In this document: positions 23,401 through 35,400 of the stretch, piece by piece
How positions within the stretch are numbered: the stretch's first letter is position 1
Layout of the letters: each line of letters starts with the position of its first letter
Assembly: GCF_905147045.1 (NCBI RefSeq)
Contig: NC_065889.1
Location: 11,723,001-11,787,000 of the forward strand
Direction of reading: 5' to 3'
DNA: 64,000 nucleotides
From: Nymphalis io
Lineage: Eukaryota > Arthropoda > Insecta > Lepidoptera > Nymphalidae
Program-made: the position numbers and the translations under genes
The notes under the pieces: generated by a model
What the model was told of the DNA's origin: nothing
Database searches by the model: none
What the model saw: the letters and a program-made list of their open reading frames with translations, nothing else

Positions 23401-26400
23401 CGATCTTCCTTTAAATATTCGGGAGGCCAAATCCATAGATATTTTTAAAAAAACTTGTAAAAGATCACTTTTTGTCTCAAGTGCCTTATCACCAATAATT
23501 TCTTTTATTTTAGTATTTTTTAAGGTCGTCGGTCCACCTGGCTGGAGGGCGCCCTACGCTGCGCTTGCCGATTCGCGGTCTCCACTCTAGGACTCGTCTG
23601 CTCCAACGACCATCGGTCCTACGACATACGTGACCAGCCCACTGCCACTTCAGCCTGCTAATTTTGCAAGCTATGTCGGTGACTCCGGTTCTTTTACGGA
23701 TAATCTTATTTCTGATCTTCTCCTTCAAAGATACTCCGAGCATAGCTCGCTCCATAGCACGCTGAGCGACTTTGAATTTGTGGACTAGTTCCGCAGTTAG
23801 TGTCCACGTTTCGGCACCGTATGTCATGGCAGGTAAGACGCATTGGTTGAAGACTTTCGTCTTCAAACATTGCGGTATAGACGACTGGAGGACTTGACGA
23901 AGGTTGCCAAATGCTGCCCATCCCAAGCGAATTTTTCGATCGGCTTCCTTCTCGAAGTTGTTCCTACCGACTTGTATTATCTGTCCTAGGTAGGTATATT
24001 CACTAACAACTTCGAGAGGTTTCCCCTCGACGTATATCGGTCCCGGCACGACATGCCTATTGAACATGACCTTGGTCTTGTCCAAGTTTATACCGAGACC
24101 GACACACCGGTCTGGGCGCCCTCCAGCCAGGTGGACCGACGACCTTAAGAAGGTGGCGGGCACCAACTGGATGCGGAAGGCGGAGGACAGGGAGCTTTGG
24201 CGCACCTTGGGAGAGGTTTATGTTCAGCAGTGGACAACGATTGGCTGTTGATTGATTGATTGATAGTATTTTTTGTATTGTTCATTTGTTTTTCTTTTTC
24301 TTTCTTGTTATGTTTGAGGATGTATGGTTTTATTCATTGTTGCTGTATATAATATGTATTTATATCAGATACTTGTAATTTTGTATGTACTGATAATATA
24401 ATTTATTTATTGATATATAATATGTGTAGTTTACATTTACATTTATTGGTTTTGTTTTAATTAAAAAATTAATATTATTTTATTCATACCACCCACCTCA
24501 TATCCTATCTGTAATTACTTACACCGTTGGTTGCCTGGAAGAGATCGCTATGTAGCGATAAGGTCGCCATAATTGTACATTTATTTAGGCAGTTTACAAT
24601 TGTATTTTTCTCTTTGTGGTGTGGTGTACAATAAAGTATAAAGTAAAGTAAAGTGTTCTTAGAGTAGGTTTCTGTAAAAGTGCATACTAATCTGTAACTG
24701 ACTTACCTCCATAACATCAGCGATCTTCTCCCATTGCTCCTGTGTGGGATCTATTCCGGTCGGATTGTGTGCGCATGCGTGCAAAATGATCACCGAGTTC
24801 TCGGGCGCATTCTTCAAGTCCTCGATCATTCCGGCGAAATCGATGGTGCGATTCTTTGCGTCCCAGTATCGATATGTTCGTGGTTGCGTGAAACCAGACT
24901 TGACGAATACGAGATGGTGGTTTTCTAAAACGTTATTAAAAATAATTACACGTTATTTCATTTTAATATCTCGATTGGCCCATACAACAATCATATTATT
25001 TAATTTGCATTATGAATATCAAGGAATCAAAGGAGGTTTACTCCTTTAACAGCGACTTCGCCAGCGTGTTCGGGAGAGAGGATCCGGTTGGCGTGGTTGG
25101 TAGATACTTGCCTTTCACACCGAAGGTTGTGGGTTCGATTCCCACACAGGAGAGACATTTGTGTGTATAAACATGTCTGTTTGTCCTGAGTCTGGGTGTA
25201 ATTATCTATATAAGTATGTATTTACAAAAGAAAAGTAGTATATGTAGTATATCAGGTGTCTGGTTTCCATAGCACAAGCTTTGTAGAAGCTTAATTTGGG
25301 ATCAGATGGCCGTGTGTGAAAAATGTCCCAGGATATTATTATTATATTATTAATATTTATAATAAATTTTCAGGTAGATAAAAGTAGCCTCAGTCCGTCG
25401 TTGGGGTTCAAGCTTGCTTCATAGGAAATTTTATCAAAATCGGTTCAGCGGTTCAGCTCTGAGAGCGATACAAGTAGACAAGGTTTCTATCGCATTTTAA
25501 TATAGATACACGATACACGTATTTGTACCGACGAAGGAGTTCTTTAAACGATATCAATTATCCGTTTTTTTATTAAAACAAATAACGATACAATTCAAAT
25601 CGATAATATCGATATTAATAAACTTTAAAACGCATAATCATTGTATGTATGTTGCTATGAAATAGATGAATACGGTGAAAAAATCAAAACACGAAGTCGC
25701 AATAATTACATAAAAAATGACAACATTTTCGAACGAAAAGTATATTTTAAATAACTTTTAAAATTACTAAACGCATATTCTACATATGGTAGACTACGCA
25801 TATACCCACATATGGTAAAAATTTGATATAAAATTATATGTATGAGAGAAACAATTCTAGTAGTAGTAACTTTCTTGTGAATTTTAGTTATGGCTACACT
25901 TTGTTATTAAGACAACTAGATATTAAATATATAAATATTTATTATATATCTATCCATAAAGTGTAAGTTACAAAGGCAAAACATATATACAACATACGCA
26001 TATAACGGTTACTTAATAAGCGATGGTTTATCTGCGATCTAATCGAATTATTACCTTATAGTCCATTTTAATAACATGATTTCATATGACGATGAGACGA
26101 TGACGATGAAAAAAATTCGCTTCAATTTATCTTTAGAAAATCAATAAACCTTTCATTGTTTATCGTTCGATAAAATTACTAAATCAACATTGAGGAAATA
26201 AACGATGTTTTATGATCACTCACCCCAAGTTGGACTCGAATAGTAGAATGTAGTATATTTAAGGTGTTTGTTTAGAAACTCGGAGCCAACACGTAGACCA
26301 CCGGTGCCTGATAATGTTTGGACACCGAAAGCCTGTTGACAAAATCTATACGTAATGTAAGCTGTCAAAAGCTTTAACTTACATACACGGATATATAGAA

Positions 26401-29400
26401 GACGTCATTTTTTTATAAAATAGGTAGGCGCCACTACCCATAGACATTGGAGGTAAATAATGAAATATTAAACATTCCGTACATCGCCAATGCGACACCA
26501 ATCTTGGGAACTTAGATGTTATGTCCCTTGTACCTGTAATTAGACTGGTACACTCACCATTCAAACCAGAATATTACTAAATGTTACTGTTTCACGGTAG
26601 AATATCTGTTGAGTGGGTGGTAGCTACCCAGACGGGCTTACACAAAGCCCTATCAGTCTACAAACTATTGTACATTTGTTTGAAACTTAGCAAGACTAAC
26701 TTCTAAGTTAAATCATTTGAAAAAAAAGTTATAATCATCAAGTTCCAACTAAATAAAAATTATTTGTTGGTCGTAATTCGACAATAACGAGCATAAATAT
26801 AAGTTAGAAAGCGCGAATCTAAACCGTTGATCGCGGGTTCAAAGCTCGGTTCAAATCACTGAATTTTCATATTTAATTAATTTGTGTTTATAATTCACCT
26901 CGTGCTCGGTGGTAAAGGAAAACATCGTGAGAAATGCTACATGTGAGAAGAGGCCTTAGCCCAGCAGTGGGACATTCAGACTGTTAATTTACTTGATATC
27001 AGCAGCGCTTTACTTACACGACCGTCAGCGATTGCAGGACTGTCTTCTCCGAGAAGCATCGAAACCGATGCCTTGCTGAACTGTTCCAAACCTGTACGCG
27101 AAGAAAGCGTTAACATTATTATTTGACAATAAATAGGATCATATATTTAGATATTATATTATACATATATTTATACATATATTATACATATATTTATACA
27201 TATATTATACATATATTTATACATATATTTAGATTATATCTATATATTCCTAAGAGTAGATATAGACAACGCCATTTTGTGGAAAATGCAATGTATCTAT
27301 AGTGGTGCTTTATAATAAAGCATGGAACATAGAATTTAAGGTTCGAAAAAAGAAGACACGGGATTGATTAGCTTAAGCCGATTATGATTAAAGACTCCAA
27401 TGGCAGAAGAAAGATAAACAAATTTTTGACCTCGAGATATAAAATGGCGTTTTGAATAGCGGCGAAGTTGATATTGATTGAAATTAAAATGGATATAAAT
27501 AGTTAAGCGGAATAGTGTTACATCATAAATAAAGATATGTATTTTGATTAACGGTTTTACTTATGTTTGTATTGGTTGTGTTGGTGTTTTGTGTGTGTGT
27601 TGGTTGTAGGCATAATATAGCATAAGATAATCACGTTTAAAATATAAAAACAATGTATTCATCTATATCTTCGCAACATATTAATAGGTTCTTACGTAAT
27701 AATTAGACGGCAATAATGTTATCGCTTCTAAAAACGTAATGGATGAGTTGTAATCTGACAAGTAATCGTCATTCATGACAAACAATTTTTTTTTACCAAA
27801 CTCTATTGATACGTTGATATATTAATATCTCGTATATTTATCGTATGATATTGATATTTTATAGATTTTGTTTGTTTATTGCCGCCCAAACTATTACGGT
27901 TTCACGAAAACTATGTATTCGGCTTTAAAGACTGTGACAGCATGTACCAGTCGTTTAAATATAAACAAGAGGTCACGCAGTGGTCGAAATTCGACTATAA
28001 TTCATTGATAATGAAAATGAGATTTAACATTCAATATTTATATTTAAAAAAATTCTTATGTGCAAAAATGAATTATAGGCGAAACGGTCGGTGTCGCAAT
28101 AAAAAAAGTAATGAAATGACAAAAAACGTTTGACAACGAACTATAGACAATGTATTCCAATCGGAGTAGGAATAACGGTAAAAAAAATCGTAAATTTACA
28201 AATTGTTTGCGATTTTCTAATTGTTCTGCTGTATTACGAACTATAAACAGTTTATCTAAAATACAACACTATTCCACTAAACTAGTTATAACCATATTAA
28301 TTTAACTTTCAAAGTTCCGATTACAAATTCGCGGACTTCGTTCAGACGGATTCCGTTTATATAATTAAAAAATATATATAAATTACTTTAAAAAGACACG
28401 TCACGGCTTATGCAATACTAACATGTAATAGTTAATTAAAGATTGGTTCGATGACGGCGTAATGATTGTTCAGAATATCACGCCTATGCGATGATCAATT
28501 ATTATTGTAGTTGTAATCCTAATTACCACTATAATAATAATAACATATAATTATTGAAGGCCTGGTCATTCCAGTGACAGCAGCCGCAGATCCGAGATCC
28601 TAAATTCAAACGGAGGTCGAGCCCATAAAAAGTTATTTGGTTTTTCTGTCGAAAAAATTACAGTAGGAGCCCGGAGTATGGAAGTTGGAAGTGTATGCAT
28701 TCCCGTGCCTTAAATAGCAAGGTCTTGCGCCTGAACTCTTACCGGTCGTATCTGATTTGCTGTCAGCAATTAATAAATTTCTTTATTACGTAAATAAATT
28801 ATGATAATCATAATGCGTAAATTTCATATGAATTAGCTTTATTAGTAATTCATAAATAATTAAATGACATATTCGTAACATCTACATGAATTCGTAACAC
28901 GCTTATTCCCGTCTAATATGAATCGAACAAATTGAACTAAATTGATTCTTTCCGTTTTGAAACGGGCAGTTCAGTGTAATATTAGGAATAACAGACTTTC
29001 ATCATTTGACATTAACATTATGTAGAATTTACGACTACATAAAATTATACTTACGTACGTTATGATAACGTACAATTACGTAAGCCATTTGTCCGACAAC
29101 GTATCCACGCAACACTTTTTTAATTTACAGTGCAATTCATGTGAAAAAAGTAACCGAAAACTACTGTCATATTGTTTTTTTTATCTTTTTTTCGAATAGT
29201 TTAAGTAATATTATTCAGGCTGTCGATTTAAATAAAAGTGTGTCAAAATTTTATATATTTTACATGCTATATGGTTTCAAATAAATACAGATATCTTTGT
29301 AAGAACTCGAGTTTCTCCTGAGTCTATAAGATAATCATTTATTATAAGATTATTGTGTTATTCAAAGATAAAATTCTTACAGTAATTGACACACTGATAA

Positions 29401-32400
29401 GAAACCTAACTATGAAAAATTAAAGACAAATTTAAAAGAAAAACGGCCAAAGACCTCGAATCTAAAACAAGTTTTTTTGAAAAATAAATTAATAATTTTA
29501 TGCTCGTGACGTTTAATCCTCGGGAAATTTACAAAGTTCAAGACTTATCTTTTGCCAACATTCACTTTTTTTTACAGTTACACAGGCCATAATAATATAA
29601 AAACAATTACGGATTCTCTGATAAACTAAAAAAAAGAATTTTTTACTTGCTCCGTAGATATATGAGTCTCTTTAATTTAATAGCATTTTATTACAAATAT
29701 AATTGATAAAAAAATCATTTAATGTAACAGGCCACAACTATATTATTAACGAGATAAGAGTATTAAAAACAAATACGCAACAACATGCTGCAATTAAACA
29801 TGTTTTTAATACATTAATTATTACTGACTATGATTGAGTTTTAATCATTTTTTATTTCATTTTGGTAACTGGTAGTTATCGCCTATATGGGCAATGTAAG
29901 AAATATTAATTAATCCACACACCGCACATGCGTCGCTAAATATGGAAACTAAAATTATGTGCCTGAAATTATTACACTGGCTCACAAATTGTTGCTGAGT
30001 GCCGCAGAATAAATGAAGCAAGGACATTGGTGTTTAATTTTTGAAAACACTATATTTCATAATTCACAAAAGACATGAGCTTTAGCTACACATTTGAACG
30101 ATAACATTTTATAACAAGCTGATTATCAAAATGATAAAAATTAACAGCTTGTAAATGTTCCACTGCTGGATTAAGTACTCCTCTCCATTTAAGGAGAAAG
30201 TATAGAGCTTATTCTACCACTCTGTTCCAAACCCAGCAGGCAGATATGTGGCAGAATTTCAGTGAAATTAGACACGTGCAAGTTTCCTCACAATGTTTTC
30301 CTTCACCGCTGTGAATGAAATGAATTATGAACACAAATTAAGCACATTAAATTGAGCTTGCTTGAGTTTGAACCTGCAACCATCGATTAAGGTTCGTGTT
30401 CTAACAACTGGACCATCTCAGTGTTTTATGAAGGTAATTTACAGAAATACAATAACACATATCACATGCTCTTTCAGTATGTATATTTAATTTTTTTAAG
30501 AATTATTTAATGCGAAGACATAACTTTGTTTCAATGTTATATATGCTTTGGGTTATTTTTATCTTACATTGAACAATGTTTATATTTTCAATACACTTTT
30601 TTATCATAATTTTAATGTAATATAAACAATTACTGTATTGTTTGATTACAATTTTAATTCCTAGGAAGTAAGATATATGTTCGTTTGATATATCATAATA
30701 TCCTGGGACAATAATATCCTGGGACATTTTTCACACACGGCCATCTGATCCCAAATTAAGCTTGTATAAAGCTTGTGCTATGGAAACCAGACAACTGATA
30801 TACTACATATACTACTTTTCTTTTTGTAAATACATACTTATATAGATAATTACACCCAGACTCAGGACAAACAGACATGTTCATGCACACAAATGTCTGT
30901 CCTGGGTGGGAATCGAACCCACAACCTTCGGCGTGAAAGGCAAGTGTTCTACCAACCACGCCAACCGGCTCGTCAAAATATCATATCATATTTTTATACA
31001 ATTTCAATTTGATGATAATTGACAATGTGGCGAGTGCACAATGCGTCTAAACGCAGCACAAACATCACCTGATCAACTACGTCATGGATCAGGTGATGTT
31101 GCAGTGGTCTGATGTATGTCGTCACACGTATGGATACGCCCCTTTGGCAATATGGTCGCATGCGCATCTATTGTCCTCGCAGCGACGTCACACGCTTGAC
31201 CACACCCCCAGCAAGATGGCCGCATGCATCGCTTTTGTTTTCGCCTAGGAGGAGCCCAAAAGTGGCAAGCACGCGTGGTGGTCATCGTGAGAGGGGAATG
31301 CCTATATAAGCGCTGTTGTTGTTGTTTATTTTTAATAAATTAATTATTTCAACTATTTTTAGTGTGCGCTCTAATGTAAACATTGTTGACTTGTCACAAT
31401 AAATAACTCTTAAAGTCTGCCGGAGTTTTTAATTGGTGGTTAAGCTGCGATCCTCTTCACTGGTGACCCCGACGTTTGAAGCACGAAGAAGAAGAAGACC
31501 TTTCAAGATGTCAATGCCGGACGCTCCATTATCACGTGACGCCACAGCTGTTACCGCCCTTCCGGCCACTGGAGAAACGATGCGAGTTGGAGTGAGAGTA
31601 CCTGTATTCAACCCAGATGATCCAGAATTATGGTTCGCACAGCTCGAAGGCCAATTCACCCTGTCCGGCATCCGAGAAGACTCCACGAAGTTCTATTACG
31701 TACTAGCGCAACTGGAACCACAGCACACGGCGGAAATAAGGGACCTGGTCGTAGCTCCACCTTCCACCGGCAGGTACGACAAATTAAAAGCCGAATTAAT
31801 ACGGAGGCTGTCAGCTTCACAAGAGCGTAAAATAAAACAACTGCTAATGCACGAGGAACTCGGTGATAGAAAGCCCACACAATTTTTACGGCATCTACAA
31901 CACCTAGCTGGGCCAACTGTTCCAACCGATTTTATCCGTACCATCTGGTCAAGTCGACTCCCAACGCATTTGCAGACGTGTATAGCAGCGCAGCATACGA
32001 AGATGAGCCTTGAGGACATAGCAGAGCTTGCCGACCGTATCAACGAAATCGTTCCAGCAACATTGCAAGTGTCCGAGCAAGTAGCCGTGCCAGTAGCCGG
32101 TCGAGTAGCCGGGCAAGTAGCCAGTGCATCTAGTTCCACTCTAGGAGTACCAAGTACTAGTTTCGAAAGCCTGAATCAGACCGTAGCTGAGCTGAGCAAG
32201 CAGATGGAGATACTTAGCATGCAACTTAACCGAAGACAGCCACGATCCCGCTCACGATTCGCCATAGACAGATCGCGACGACATTCCCGCGCGCGTTCCC
32301 GCTCACAAACAAATAACTACCCGTACTGTTGGTACCATCATAGATTCGGCGAGCGCGCACGCAAATGTATTCAACCGTGTGGCTACAAGAAGATGGGAAA

Positions 32401-35400
32401 CTCTCAAGGCAGCCAGTAGTGGCGGTAGACGACTGCCTTACAATTTCGGGCCGCCTGTTCATCACGGATCGCAAGACCAAAGTGCAATATTTAGTTGACA
32501 CCGGTTCAGACCTCTGTGTCTTTCCAAGATCCGCTGTTCGGGAACCTAGAAACAAAATGGGATACGAATTGTTCGCTGCAAATGGGACTATCATTTACAC
32601 ATATGGCTTCCTCCCCTTAACGCTGGATCTAGGACTTAGGCGCGCTTTCACGTGGCGTTTCGTCGTAGCAGACGTCTCAAAGCCCATCATCGGCGTCGAC
32701 TTTTTAAGTTACTACAACCTGCTAGTCGACTGTCGCAACCAGCGCCTCGTTGACGGTGTTACCACACTTGCTGTTGCACTCCCGAAACAACGTTCTACGG
32801 AAACAATTTCCTCAGTCCGTACGACTTTAGAGGATACATCTTATCATCGCCTGCTTAGAGAATTCCCAGAAATCACTCGTCCTGCTGGAAAGCCGCACAT
32901 CACCAAACACTCTACGGTGCACCATATCCGTACCACCGATGGACCACCGGTATCTAGCCGCCCGCGACGGTTAGACCCGGAAAGACTAAAAATTGCTAAG
33001 CAAGAGTTCGATGAGATGTTACAGAGTGGCACAGCAAGAAGATCTGACAGCCCATGGTCATCACCGTTACATTTAACTAAGAAGAAAAACGACGGGTGGC
33101 GACCGTGCGGCGATTACAGAGCCCTAAACGCCCGTACAATTCCCGATAAGTACCCTATAAGGCACTTGCATGATTTTACGTGCCAGTTGACAGGCAGTAC
33201 GGTCTTTTCAACCATAGACCTGGTTAAAGCTTATCATCAGATACCAGTATACGAAGACGACATTCCGAAAACCGCTATCGCCACTCCTTTCGGGCTTTAC
33301 GAATTCCCGTTCATGACGTTCGGTCTTCGTAACGCCGCACAGTCCTTTCAAAGATTCATGGACGAGGTACTGCGGGGCTTAGATTTTTGTTATGGGTACC
33401 TGGATGACATTCTAGTCTTCAGCAGCAGCAGTACCCTGCATCAAGAGCATCTCAAGTTGTTGTTCCAAAGACTAGCAGAATATGGAGTTCTAATAAATAC
33501 CAACAAATGTACTTTCGGCAAAACGCAAGTCCAGTTCCTGGGCCACAACGTGTCAGCAGCAGGAATACAGCCGTTAGAATCGAAGGTTGAAGCCATTCAG
33601 AACTTCCCGGTACCCAAGACGCTAAAAGAATTACGAAGATTTTTAGGTATGATCAATTTTTATCGCCGTTTTATACCTAATGCTGCAAAAGTTCAGGCAC
33701 CGCTCAATCAACTCCTCGTTGGGCCTAAAACGAAGGGATCGCAGCCTATTAACATGACGCCTGCCCTATTAGAGTCTTTCGAACTGTCTAAAAAGCAACT
33801 TTCAGAAGCTACGCTTTTGGTCCACCCAGATCCTCAAGCAGAACTGTCCATACAGACGGACGCTTCAGATACAGCAATAGGTGCTGTGCTGCAACAGTTC
33901 AAGAACAATGAATGGCAACCCTTAGCATTCTTTTCGAGGAAGCTAAGTCCATCACAGAAAAAGTACAGCCCATATGACCGAGAGTTATTGGCAGTGTATG
34001 ACGCAATTAGACATTTCAGATTTATGGTGGAAGCTCGGACATTTTGTATCATCACGGACCATAAACCACTTACGTTTGTCTTTGCTAATCACCGAGAGAA
34101 CAGTTCACGCCAGTTTCGCTACTTGGACTTTATAAGCCAATTCACCACAGACTTCAGATATGTAGCTGGTAAAGAAAATATTGTTGCAGATGCCCTTTCG
34201 CGTATCGAGGCAGTTTCTATACCCTTAGATTACCACTCCCTGGTCAAAGCACAAGAGGCGGACAGCGAGCTACAGGACCTGCTGAAAAATGGGTCTGCGC
34301 TTAGGTTGAAGAAAATACGATTAGAGTCAGAGCCAGCTCTTCTGGTATACTGCGATGTCTCTCAAAGTAATCCTCGACCATTCATCACACCTTCATATCG
34401 CAAGCAGGTATTCGATTCGCTCCACAATTTAAGCCATCCAGGAGCCACGCCTACGGTCAAGTTAGTTACAGAGCGCTACATTTGGCCTGGTATCCGCAAA
34501 GACTGTCGACAATGGGTAAAGGAGTGTCAACAATGTCAGCAAAGCAAAGTGACCAGACACACTCAAGCTCCGCTACAAGCCTTCGAAAGCCCTTCCGCAC
34601 GTTTTCGACACATCCACTTGGATTTGATAGGTCCTTTACCTTTATGTTTAGGTTACAGGTACTGCCTAACCATCGTGGACCGCTACACAAGGTGGCCAGA
34701 AGTCTACCCACTACAGGACATCACCGCCGAAAGCTGCATTGCTGCCCTTTCCAGTGGTTGGATATCACGGTTCGGGTGCCCCGAACACATCACCACTGAC
34801 CGTGGCCGGCAGTTTGAGTCGGGCGCTTTCAAAGAACTGGTCAAGCTCATCGGTGCCAACCATCATACCACAACGGCATATCATCCGACAGCTAATGGTA
34901 TGGTAGAAAGACTACACCGTCAATTAAAAGCCGCAATTGCCTGTCATTCTACTCCGAACTGGGTAGAAGTGTTACCTTGGGTATTACTAGGTATACGCAG
35001 TGCATACAAGGATGACATTAAAGCTTCAACTGCCGAACTTGTCTACGGGGAACCACTGCGGTTACCTGGACAGTTCTTCTCATCAGCACCCCCAACCATC
35101 GAGGACATCACCGAATTCATTGGTAGAATCCGAACACATGTCAATAAATTAAGGCCACAACCATCATCTTGGCACACAAGTTCTAATCAAACTTTTTACA
35201 TACCAAAAGACCTTATGCTTACCTCGCACGTATTTATCCGGCAGGGTCCCCATCGGAAACCCCTTCAAGCACCTTATTCAGGTCCATACAGGGTGCTGCG
35301 ACGCGAGGAGAAAACCTTTGACATCGACGTACAAGGCAAAACGCAGCGAATCAGCATAGACAGACTGAAACCAGCTTACATACTCGCTGAGGACCAGACA

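Noticed and set aside
27150..27240. CRISPR-like array or satellite
   Set aside because: The units are AT-rich and uneven with no spacers; a simple tandem repeat in a eukaryotic intron.
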